Below are positions 34,201-44,088 of a DNA stretch of 64,000 nucleotides, piece after piece. Origin of the DNA: Rhytidiadelphus loreus (lineage: Eukaryota; Streptophyta; Bryopsida; Hypnales; Hylocomiaceae); NCBI GenBank assembly GCA_947034895.1, contig OX344762.1, positions 39,350,760 through 39,414,759 on the forward strand. Reading direction: 5' to 3'. Position 1 is the first letter of the stretch, and the number at the start of each line of letters is the position of its first letter. Under the pieces are notes generated by a model. That model was not told the DNA's origin and ran no database searches. It was given only the letters and a program-made list of their open reading frames with translations. The translations under genes were made by a program, and so were the position numbers.

Positions 34201-34690
34201 ACTACAAGTGAAGCAACAACCTCACACTTACAGGTTATACTGATGCTGATTGGGGGGGGGATCAAAATTAGTGCAAGTCAACTGGAGCATTTATTCTTAC
34301 AATAGAAAACACTCCCATCACTTGGTGCAACAAAAAGCAAACTTGTGTTGCCCTATCCTCTATCAAGGCTGAATATCAAGCTTTAGTAGAAATCACCAAA
34401 GAAGCAATCTGGATGCAGGGCTTGTACAAAGAGCTTGGATTTGGTTCACAAATGCCCATCAAAATATTTTGCAATAGTCAAAGTGCCATCAAAATTAGCA
34501 AAAATCCCATTTATCATTAAAAAAACAAAGCATTTTGAAATTCTTCTTCATTTTGTACGAGATATGGTCAATCAAAAGAAGATTGAAGTATTGTATATAC
34601 CAATAGATAATAGCCTGCTGATATACTCACCAAGGCACTCGGACAAATCAAGTTCATTGAGTGCAAAAAGCTACTTAATCTTATTGATGT
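31240..34690 (+). pseudogene. Copia pol remnant: protease, integrase, RT, RNase H
   Basis: Protease WVLDSG and THHIT remnants lie at 31250-31285. GAG-pre-integrase (LGHLNFDDLHTLS...CETCEKA) is at 31897-32025. In integrase the expected RTDNGGEY reads RTHNGGKY (about 32276) and the glutamate of NGLAERIN is lysine (32390), so two catalytic residues are lost. RT keeps KARLIARG-like KVRLIARGFD and the YIDD active site (33751-33762). RNase H shows GYTDADWGG and SSIKAEYQAL near 34235-34385. Many stops and shifts break the frame. A foldback insertion at 31298-31527 separates protease from the rest. Confidence 0.88.
31298..31527. mobile_element. Foldback MITE with about 105-bp arms
   Basis: The left arm begins ATAGGGTAGAACCACCCATTA and continues through GGAGATGTAATTCC and CATTTCAGAACTTAAATG; the right arm is its imperfect complement, ending GGGTGGTTCTACCCTAT. 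The 230-bp unit is almost all inverted repeat and non-coding. GATTCCAAT on the left and ATTTCCAAT a few bases beyond the right arm may be a 9-bp target duplication, but spacing is asymmetric so the class is unresolved. Confidence 0.72.
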
Positions 34691-34901
34691 CTCCTTAGCC
34701 ATCAATTGATCTATTTCCTACTATACAGTTGATGGACTACTCAAAAGAGATAGCAACAACTATAACCACAACAACAATAAATCTGTTGTATCCAAAGAAA
34801 GAATGTTCCTTCCGACTCTTTGATTATTCATCAAAACTCCTAGCTCCGTGATTTGCCATTGTCTATTGCTGCTCAATACTAGTCTAGGATTTCAGGGAGG
34901 G

Positions 34902-35056
34902 TGTTAGAATAGAATGTACAGCTATATAGAAGAATGTACAATAGATCAACAGTAAACTCATCCATTAGCTTAAATTTTGGATCCAAGCCAAACCTGTACA
35001 TAAGCCTGTTTCTTGGCTCTTAGTTCCCTCTCTAAGCAAGCTTATGGTTTCTCTCA
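34902..35056 (+). repeat. Right LTR of the copia element
   Basis: A 155-bp LTR from TGTTAGAATAG to TTTCTCTCA, preceded by the polypurine tract AGGGAGGG (34894-34901). It keeps the uninterrupted site (AATGTACAGCTATATAG) that is occupied by Tc1 in the left LTR. Confidence 0.92.
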
Positions 35057-35225
35057 AGAACTTAACATTTGAATATCGTATGCTAAAATTATGAAAGCTC
35101 AAAGTTTTTTTTAGAAGATATTTTGAAATTGTTCTTCTACGTACATATTGGTTTTGGAGATGTACACAAAGTGATGATGGTGGTTTTAGGCATAGTGCAA
35201 TTTTGGGTGTATCCATGTTCAAATA

Positions 35226-37328
35226 TTTTAGAAGGTTCTTGAATCCACAATTTGAATCCTCAAATTAAATTTAAATTAAGTAGTGATAGGAAATGTCACT
35301 TCCATCCTCATCCTATTCTGACATCTTGTCTTGTTTTATCAATTTCATAAAATAGAGGGAGTCACCCTCATTTTGTCCTCACACAAGGTATTGTTTATTG
35401 ATTTCAAATAATAAAGTAGTTTGTTCTTAAAGTGACCATTTCAGCCTACCTAATTCATCAGTGACTATAATAGATATTTCAAGGAACATGTCAGTTAGTC
35501 TTAGACAGGGGACGCATTTAAAATATGGGTGCTTTAAGACTAGACTACCTTACAGGGAGTCATTGTTTGGAAAAAATTGGTAGCTAGCTCAAAGTTAGCT
35601 GGTAGAATTGGAAAAAAATATGATTGCAATTTGAAACATTGGAAAAAACATGATGAAAAAAATCTATAAAATTTCTATTAAGGATAAAAAATAGAAAAAA
35701 TAACTAGACTTAGTACTTAAAAAAACATTTCAATATGGGAATTATAGGAAAATAGCTAGTAAAAATAAAAAGTATTGTCAAAACTAATAGGACTTCATAA
35801 TCCTAAGGCCCTATTAGGCCATGGAGAACAAGTTTGCAGCCAAAATCAAGAAGATAAGGATTATCACTTTCTATTCAAATTTTGTATTATGAACAAAACT
35901 TTTGTCATTTGTAATAATAGAATGACACATATTTTGAGTCCTTCAAAATTTGCATCAAGTCCACCAAGAAAGGTAAGATTGATGCAAAATTTAGACAAAA
36001 AACTCATGGCCAATCATTTGAAAAGACTCATGGCCGAAAATATGTTATTCAAATGTTATGTTCAAGATTTTTATGCTAACATGATTATTTGAAAAACTCA
36101 TGGCCATCTCTAGAAAGGAGATGCACTTAGCCAAAGGGGCAAGTTTGATTAAACTACTTTACGTAGATTGGATTTCAATTCATTTTTGACACTACTAGTT
36201 GGAAGACTCTTAACTCTTTAAGGACCAATGGATAGTTCAAATTTCCAAAATTGTAAATATATATTATTATATACAACTCAGAATAATAGTTTAACAATGG
36301 TTTCAACCAAAAGTTGTTAATATGCTCCATAGATGAATTGCTATACTAACCAACATTTTTCAATAAAATTTGGAAAAAAAAATTAAAATTCTTTTAAAAC
36401 TGATTATGGATAATATATTTATAATTTTCAAAAGAGTTTTTAAAAATATTATGTTCAAGATTTATCAAAATGTTCAACATTTCATAAGTTAAAAAAAAAT
36501 ATTGAAATCTAAAATCTAAAATCTAAAATTAGATAAAAATAATATACTTATAATTTTCATATATTTACAATTATCAAAATCTTGAACATGACATGTTTTT
36601 CAAATGATAAACCAAAACTTGTTAGTGTAAAAACTTGAACCATCATAGATAGGGGATGCAATTGGAGAATGGACAATTTTAAGTACTAGAAGAGTGAGGC
36701 ATGTTCACCACTACTTATTTATTTAGATAATTAGATAAAATCTTTTCATCAAGCTTATCTCATATTTTCTTAAAATTTCATCACTAATTTAAAAATGTAA
36801 TAGAAATAAGTAACTACATATAAAAATGCTCGGATTATAGAAGTCTTAGAATTAGCATGACAATGTACTTTGTTTGTTGTTTAAGGGTAAGAGATTTGAT
36901 TTTTCAAAAGTTCACCCCAAAAGGTGGCAACGTTTTATATGTTTTCAAATTTTCTATCTAATACGGAGTACTAATTAGTCACTAGTAGTAAAAATGGTAG
37001 TTTTGGAGCGTTTTTGGTAAAAACATAGTAAAAAAAATTAGGGGTAAAACTCTAAAACATTTAATCAATGATTATCATCAATTTGATAAAAGACAAAACA
37101 ACCAAGAAAAGATATAGTGATAGAAAAACAAATCAATTAAGAAAATAAGAAAAGTCACTCCAACTAAAACAAGAAGGGTATGGGTAAATGAAATCCAAAA
37201 ATAATAATTGCCAAGAGTGCTGAAATTCTAAAATCCAATTTTCAACATGCTGAAACCATTTGACACTGGAAAGTTTCAGTACCGGTATATTTTTTTGAAA
37301 CTTTAATTAATAAAAATGATTTTCCAAA
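35226..37328. other. AT-rich region without a gene
   Basis: Short frames only; the 105-residue frame at 35775-36092 has no motif. Parts probably belong to the diverged remainder of the dispersed repeat. A segment at 35445-35570 has TGACCATTTCAGCCTACC and GACTACCTTACAGGG, similar to the ends of the TAAGGTAG MITE, suggesting one more decayed copy. Confidence 0.5.
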
Positions 37329-37478
37329 CTAAATGCAGGGGCACACTAATTGAATCTGCCTGGTCCCGAGAGGCTGATGAGAGGCTGACGAGGGTCCAAG
37401 CGGGTGCCCGACGCATGCTGTGATCTGAATTGCGATGAGCGCCAGCACAAATGCAGTGCTTGTCACCCGAAGTTTCAT
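37329..37478 (-). CDS. Putative small secreted peptide, 49 residues
   Basis: From the ATG at 37478 the frame encodes MKLRVTSTAFVLALIAIQIT followed by ACVGHP, a good signal-peptide shape (basic start, hydrophobic core, small residues before a likely cleavage), and ends CPCI. It is divergently oriented to the LPA1-like gene, 315 bp from that ATG, and overlaps that gene's likely promoter or leader. There is no family match I can name, no splice evidence and no homologue to compare, so chance is possible. Confidence 0.2.
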   Translation of the reverse strand: MKLRVTSTAFVLALIAIQITACVGHPLGPSSASHQPLGTRQIQLVCPCI

Positions 37479-37519
37479 GGCGAAAGAGAAGATAAATCGT
37501 CGCCGTGGAAGGAACAGAA

Positions 37520-37525
37520 CACGTG
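37520..37525. promoter_or_regulatory. G-box (CACGTG) upstream of the LPA1-like gene
   Basis: A perfect CACGTG core lies about 270 bp before the start codon. G-boxes bind bZIP and bHLH factors and are common in light-regulated plastid genes; a single hexamer is weak evidence by itself. Confidence 0.3.
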
Positions 37526-37793
37526 TGGTCGAGGAAGCAACCGAAGCAGCGAAGCTATCTCTGATTTGGCACAAACGGAACCTGAATATTCACCAGATAG
37601 AGCACAAATGCAGTCAATTCACAAACAGGTGTTCCATAGCTCTTCAGGAATAGCGCTTCAGATATTTCCTATTTGTGAGCAATTTGCTGAAGTTTTGAAT
37701 TGATGTCCGAAGTCTTGGATTCGTAGGGTTGCGGCAATTTGTGTTTCGAATACGAAGGAATTGGTGATTCGAGGAGTGTCTGGTTGTTGTTGA

Positions 37794-40481
37794 ATGGAGT
37801 GCGTGAGTATTTGCCGGGACGCGGTCGGGGGAATTGCACAGCATCAGGTTTTCAATTCTTGTAACAATGTGTCGAGAAATGGTGGTGCTCGTCGTCCTTC
37901 ATCGAATTTGTTGCCGCGCGGGCTTGCTGGTTACTCCTCCTCTCTGAGCTCCGTGTACGTCAATAGAAGCGAGGGTTTGAAATTGGCTTGTAGAGGTGGT
38001 GATGCGTGGAAGGGGAAATCAGATGGAGAACGAGGACGAGTTGTGTGCGCGAAGGGGAGTGACAATGGAAGTCCTCGGCCGGAATACAGGTTTGCTCTTT
38101 ATTCTTGTTCTTTTTTTCTTAATGTATTAGCAGTTTTCGTTTATTGGATACAGTGTGAGATTTTTTTGTTTGCTTAGGTGGAGAGTGGAAGATTTCTTCT
38201 TCGTGGAGGAATTTTTATTAACGTTCTTAAGCTGCACATTCGTCTCGTTATGAGACTCTGTACAAATGATTTTCACTGAAATTCTCAACTACTCAATAAT
38301 ATCGGCCTTAGCCATTCGTGTCATGATTAGAAAGTTGGAGTAATCTGAAACACGATACTATTGTCAATGTATTGGTAATGAATTTGATGTGAATTCTCAG
38401 CGTTGTTTCTTTGAGTGAATGTTTCATGCACGTGCCTTTTCGAGGGGATCGTTTTGGCGCATGTATTGACCACTTTCAAAGTGCAGCTCGGATGCAAAGA
38501 TGCGAAGCGAGGTCATTGCACCATTTCGTGCACTTCGAATGTTTTTCTATGGCGCATTCATGGCAAGTGGGGGCATTGGTGGTCTGATTGCCACCACCCG
38601 TTTAATAGCATCTTTGAACAACGCACCAGGAGCAGAGGCCCCTATTGAGATCGCTAAGGGCTTGGCGATCGACTTTGGAGCAGTATTTATCTTTGCTTTG
38701 TTGTACAGGTCGTTGGATCTCACCTTACTGAGAATCTGTCATATGTTGTAGCCATTGTAATCCCCTTGTCCTGTACTCGAATTCTTGCTGATCTCGATAC
38801 TATAAGAACAAAATTAGGCTTTACTGTCACTGAAGGAGATCACACCTACTGCAGGTCAGAATCGAAAGCGAGGGATAAAGCGTTAGCCAAGATTGGGAGG
38901 GAAGAGAATTTGTCGAATTTACGATTGGAGCTTGCCAACAAGAGAATAGTTACCATTGGGCAGTTGCGAGGAACTTCAAGAATTGTAATTCTGGCTGGCC
39001 CAGGGTCGTACATTGAGGAGGCTCTTAGGCAAAGCGAACCTTTCAAGATGGACCTCCTCGAGCGCGGGGTGCTGGTGGCTGCTTACGCAACGGATGGGGC
39101 CACTATTAGAAAAGACAGCCCTGCAGCCCCTCTTCCCTCCACAACGCCACCTAGTATTATCTCTGGGCATTATCTCTGGGTCCTTGGTTTTAAAATTGAT
39201 TAAAATTCCCCGTTATAGCTTATGCATATTCTCTTCACGATGTGATTTCGACATTACCTATACCGCTCAAGTTCCCAGTCGCAAATGATCAAATCTTGGT
39301 TGATCAATTCTTGCACGTGTGAATGATATTTTGACTAGAAGGTTCGAGCAAACCATGTAGGTTTTGATCCTCTCTTTATACCAAAACACGTAACTTCATT
39401 TTGCCAGTTTCTTTTCGCTACCTTTCCCTGTGTTACCTTGGAATGGTTTACGTGTATGATTGCGGTAATCATGGCTATGATCAACTCTGGTCATAAGCAA
39501 GTCAGTGGAATTCCTTACCTAAACGATTGTTTGAGATTTTTTCCTTAATTCAGATCGGCCCTTCCAGCGTAATCCCAGTCAATATTAAAGGGTAAATCCT
39601 GTCTTTGGTGTAGGTAATACTGAGGATTCAACTGAGTTGAGCCAAGCGGTTGCTGTGGCTGACGTTGACAAAAAATGGAGAGCAACACCAATCTATACAA
39701 CTGAGTGGGGGAGGTAAGTATTACGCCTGCCTGAAGATCTCCATTTTTTCTGTAAGTTTAGGGTTCCTGGAATTATGCAATTTTGTTTTACACAATGTCC
39801 ATACGTGACTTCAATTTATTATGGCATTAAGTTCAGCCTTACACTATGTCATTCAAGGTATTTACTTGCACTGCTTGCGGTGTTCGGGTATGGCCATTAG
39901 GACTAAACCCTAAACCCCACTACTCTCATGGTAGTGGAGAAGGCAGTCTGCAAGATTTTACATGCAATCGTGGCTTGCAGGTGGATAAACGATCAGAAAA
40001 AACTCGCAAATGTTTCACCTGACCAACCTGTGTAAGTTTACTAACGCTGTCTCTGGTTCTTCCTCGTTTATGGTACCATATCTGTTCAATCATGTCAGGC
40101 TTAGAATTAAAGAACCTGCTGTGTGGCTGAATTTTGGCTGGCATTGTCTGTGGCAATGACAAGCAACACACTGTTATTTGATTACATATTTAGGGAGATG
40201 CCGTGAGTGTGAATTTCTTCACATAAAAGTGTTGTGAAAGCTAGCTAAGAAAGCAGCCATCGTCATTTTCTATTGACGATCGATCGTGCCACTTCACAGA
40301 CTTTTCTATTGATCGATCAGTTGCGATTTATTGGAACTGTAGGTATGTGTCTTTGCGGTTGGATGGAAGAGTCCGTGGAAGTGGAGTCGGCATTCCTTCT
40401 TGGCAAGCCATGTCCAGACAATTACCACCTATCAAGGGCATTTGGGGAGGTGCCCTTGACGGTATGGATGGCCGAGTGTAA
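37794..40481 (+). CDS. LOW PSII ACCUMULATION 1-like thylakoid protein
   Basis: Six coding exons: 37794-38089, 38487-38708, 38855-39153, 39614-39713, 39981-40031 and 40343-40481, with consistent phases and GT/AG sites. They give 368 residues. An in-frame TGA sits directly before the ATG. Residues 1-95 are Ser/Arg-rich with few acids, like a plastid transit peptide. Exon 2 encodes SEVIAPFRALRMFFYGAF and a pair of hydrophobic segments ending FIFALLYR, the two membrane spans of the family. Later motifs are LRGTSRIVILAGP, VAAYATDG, WINDQKKLANVSPDQPV and the C-terminal LDGRVRGSGVG...GALDGMDGRV. LPA1 helps insert or assemble the photosystem II D1 protein. This copy lacks the TPR domain of LPA1 itself and resembles the shorter LPA1-like paralogue, so its exact role is uncertain. 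The exon 3 donor (A|GTATTA) is chosen by phase and is the weakest border. Confidence 0.9.
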
Positions 40482-41149
40482 CAATCATCTTCACAGCACT
40501 TTCCAGGAGTAACAGATAGTCCAGAAGATCAGGGGGTGGAAACAACACTTTCGGTTGTTTTCAATGAGGCATTTTTGATAAGGAAGTGCTTTGCTTTGCA
40601 AATCAAGCTTCAAATTATTTAAGTTGTGATTAAATGAGACTTTTGATACCCCAGTTCATGTGTCTGTCTCCGATTTCTTGCAAAGTGAAACTTTATTGTT
40701 TAACACTTAAGCTTTCACGCATATTTCTGGTGTTTATCCTATTTGGCCTTGTTACTCATCGAGGCTACACTGCAGTAGAGAGCTCAGATTCATGGAACTT
40801 TGATTTTCTCCTGCCGTTTACCTCAATTCTTCACTCCAAGTTTGTAGATTGTGTCTTGTTGATAGTTGAGTACACGATTCAAAACGAAATAGCTAAAATA
40901 CCGTGCGGAATGTAGTTTTCCCTTTTAATTTCATTGTCATTCAGTTCCCACTTCGACAAATCCCGTGGCAAAGCCATGTAGAATTGAATTACAATAATAA
41001 TTACACATTTGTGGAATTTTTGTTGAACAGAAAGGAAAAGGATAAAGGAAAGCGAAACCAGAACGAGAGAGTGACACTGTCGCTTACCATTGGCTGCTTG
41101 TGTGGCTGTGTAAACAAGCTAGCACCAACTCGCTTAAGGTAACTACCTA
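40482..41149 (+). other. 3' flank of the LPA1-like gene
   Basis: Probably holds the 3' UTR and downstream spacer. Short frames at 40634-41142 have no motif. Confidence 0.5.
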
Positions 41150-42450
41150 AAATCGCACAAATAAGCAATTCAGCATGGTTCCCAATATTATATTGGAATT
41201 TTTTTGTGGGGTCATGTTGGTAGTGAAAAGGGAATTCTAGGTTCTCTTAGAATGCATTTTTTGGACACCATATGAATAAACTATAAAATTTTCAAAATGC
41301 TGAAAATAGGTGTTGCTAAAAGCAATCATCGAGTCTCATGAATAGTGGGAGTACATTTTAGACAAGAATCTCTAATGTGTGATTTTAGGAAGCGTGCAAT
41401 TTTATGTGTAGTTATCTTTTGTAGTTGGGTCTTGCCCAAGCTTTCTCACATATAGCTTTTGTCACTGCAAAATCTCTTCCTTGTTGGTCTAAAGCCTACA
41501 AATAGCTACGCAAGGAGAGGCTATGTTTTGGTAGCATTGCTTGATTTTCAAGTAATGTTCTTGGGCTTCCTTTCATGTAAATTAGTCAATACAAAACCTT
41601 GTCCCCCTAGTCTAGAGCCAATAAATAGTTAAGCTACAAGAGGTTCTATTCTTGTAGCTCTAATGTACTTATCCAGTAAGATCATATTCAAGATTCTTCA
41701 TGGACATGTCACATGTAGCTTTTGTCAACGCAAAGCCTCCTCCCCATCAATCCAGAGCCAACAAACTATAGCAAGCTTAGCCCATAACGCCGGAGACGCC
41801 ATTTCCTGGCGTTTGGATGATTGTGCAGTGGTGAGCAAGGAGAGTGAAAGCATTTTTTCATTCATTTTTTGCTTCTTGACCTTTCACAGAGGATTATGAA
41901 GAGTACCTCAATGAGTTTTGTAATTTTGCTAGTGTTTGTATTCACGTGAATAAGAAGTTAGTAAAAAAATGGATCACAAAATATGCTATTTTCAGTGTAT
42001 TTTGGGAAGTTGTTGCTCTTTGCTTTACATCTAAAATTTCTCCACAAAAATGATAGTTTTTGAATTTTAGACCAACTATTGAAATGAAAGTCATGTATTC
42101 TAGTTTCTACTCCAATTGGAATTTTGAAAAAATTCGTAATATTGAATATTTTATTGCAATTTGAACTTTGGATGTATTTTCAATGCCTATTGCATTCTAA
42201 TTATAGAATGATACGGGATTTGAATTTCCACCATGATGTTTGTCACTATAATGTACACCCATGGTTAAATTTACAGATTTTTTGAAATAATTTTCTATTT
42301 GATATGATTTTTCTTCACTTTTTCTTCAGAAATTCTCAAAAAAATCAGTTTTCTTCAAAAAAATCTAAATTTTCCGTGAAGTAAAGGAAACATGTAATTT
42401 CATCTCTGAAAAATAAATATAAATTTTTTCATGCATCTCTAGTTCAAAAA
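41150..42450 (-). repeat. 1.6-kb dispersed repeat, end 'B' and inner part (inverted)
   Basis: AAGCAATTCAGCATGGTTCCC followed by GTGGGGTCATGTTGGTAGTG (41163-41225) is end B in reverse. 42110-42450 matches the inner part at 15340-15600. End A is missing, so the copy is truncated at about 42450. It is non-coding. Confidence 0.75.
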
Positions 42451-43018
42451 TGGCAACAAACTCAGTGATGGGCAATGAGGCCTAAAATCAGTGGTTATAA
42501 GTCCGTCCTTTAAGGTTTAGAGAGTGTTTAACCCTTGAACGTCGACAAAGAATCTTTGAGTGTAGGACTAAAGTGCAACTATTCATCCTTGGAATTGGGT
42601 TTGGAAAGGAAAGATCTCCTAGAGTACTTTGACTTCCAATAGCTGCTTTTGCTATTTCTTTGACCAATGATTCACACAGTAATACAAAAGGATGATTTTG
42701 AGCATCACCCCTTCGACGTTCAAGGCCGGTTAAAATCAAGGGCAACAAATCCAAGTCTGAAACATTCTCCAACTTCTTTTGCTTTGGAGGCCGGGGCGGG
42801 GACATTGTCATCCATGTCAGTAGGGAGGCTGCATGAAGCACTCAGTCTGTTCATCATTCAGAAAATGGACGTTGCAACACTTCGGGATTTTAACTTATGT
42901 GCACTGAATACTCACAGGGAGGTTGTTTCCTTGTGTGTTGAGCCCAGCATTTCCCCTAGACATGACAGGGAATTTGCAGCATTTCCTCGAATCTCTGGGA
43001 AGGTAACTAGCTATTTAG
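42451..43018. other. GC-richer block of unknown nature
   Basis: Overlapping open frames of 117 (minus, 42488-42841) and 118 residues (plus, 42667-43023) exist, but neither shows a motif I recognise. The minus frame has a plausible protein-like composition (LILTGLERRRGD, ESLVKEIAKAAIG). It could be a decayed gene or retroelement fragment. Confidence 0.35.
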
Positions 43019-43270
43019 TGTGACCACAGGGTAACGATGTGCATTTCCTTGTAATCTCCCAGGGGACTCAAGTACATCTCCCAGGGATATATCTATATAT
43101 AGTGAGAGAACGTACAATTAATCCGTCATTGGACATAACCCTCTTCTGCAATCTAGGCTGAGAGCATCAAATTTTGGAGATCTATGTACAACTCTCTCAC
43201 AAAATGAGTAAAGCATGGGGTTACGACTCAGTCTACGCCACCCTCCCTCTTTCCAATTACTGAGCGCTAT
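43019..43270 (+). repeat. Possible LTR with a copia-like primer binding site
   Basis: The block starts TGTGACCACAGGG, contains a TATA-like ATATATCTATATATAG, and is followed by TGGGTATCAAAG, close to the copia site TGGTATCAAAGC. No second LTR or coding region is seen nearby, so a solo or truncated LTR is only a suggestion. Confidence 0.3.
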
Positions 43271-44088
43271 GTGGGTATCAAAGTACGTGACAGGAGAGGG
43301 TTACTGTGAATTCCTCTGTCTCACCTTCCCCTGGGCGGATGACTTTCTCTGATGTGCTGGGACGACTACAAGTTGAAGAACGGAATTCTACTGAACTATG
43401 GAGACATGCATTAATTGCGAAACCTCTGAACTTCTTCAAAACTTCGATCTCAGCTAGGAATTGAATTGGCTTAATTCCAAAGCCGCTGGCAAACAGGGCA
43501 AGGTATAATTCCACTAATTCGCTGCTCCTTACTTTATCATGGTGGTAGTATCTCATTGTGACTAGGGAGCATATTGAGAACTGATGGGCTCAGCAGTAAG
43601 CTCCGTTTTTGCTTAAATCATTTCGTCTTGCCGATAATCATTCAGCAATTCATACTCGCCAACATGGCCCGTGTATAAATTATCATCAATTTTCATCACC
43701 AATTTTCCTGATGTTTACAAATTGAATCCACTGGTCAAGTGATATATTATTCCACTAACCCGGATTGTAAATCAGTAGAAGCCGGCACACAAGGCAGTGC
43801 TAAGCGTTTACCATTATGGTACTAATGAAACGGAGTCAGTTTAGGATTTAGGCGGTGGTAACGGTTCAATTGAGATGGTAAACTTTTAGAACTCCCTTGT
43901 CTCACTCCCCCACTCGATCATGGAGTCAGGCTTGATTAATTGCTACACGCGCTCACTAAAACACTAACTTGATTACTTCTCGCGTGCCAAAAAATCTTAA
44001 TCCTGAGGAACTAGCTAAAATCACCTAAATTAAACCAGATCGATAGAACCAAATGAATCCCCAAAATGAAAATCCTACATCAGGCTAG
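43271..44088. other. Spacer downstream of the peroxidase gene
   Basis: A 92-residue minus-strand frame at 43278-43556 has no known motif. The last 200 bases before 44089 probably include the peroxidase 3' UTR. Confidence 0.45.

Larger units (their letters stand above)
27972..35056 (+). mobile_element. Degenerate Ty1/copia LTR retrotransposon
   Basis: The two LTRs start TGGTAGAATAG and TGTTAGAATAG and both end GTTTCTCTCA. The left LTR is followed by the copia-type primer binding site TGGTATCAAAGC and the right one is preceded by a polypurine tract AGGGAGGG. Flanking pentamers AGAAT and AGAAC (27967-27971, 35057-35061) are a 5-bp target duplication with one change. The order gag, protease, integrase, RT, RNase H identifies copia. 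Frameshifts, stops and three nested insertions (27989-29306, 30844-31053, 31298-31527) make it inactive. Confidence 0.92.
27890..35225 (+). repeat. 1.6-kb dispersed repeat, end 'A', split by a copia element
   Basis: 27890-27971 (TTATTATTAGAATGGTCCAA, GTGAAAGGAGGTTCAAATGC, ACCAAAGAA) continues directly at 35057-35225 (TTAACATTTGAATATCGTATG, TTGGTTTTGGAGATGTACAC, GGTTTTAGGCATAGTGC), as shown by the unbroken copy at 50505-50580. The copia element therefore landed inside it. Sequence further right to about 36600 may be the rest of this copy but is too diverged for a clear end B. Confidence 0.75.

Noticed and set aside
42488..42841. 117-residue minus-strand frame as a gene
   Set aside because: The composition looks protein-like but no family, start or splice site supports it; left as an unknown block.
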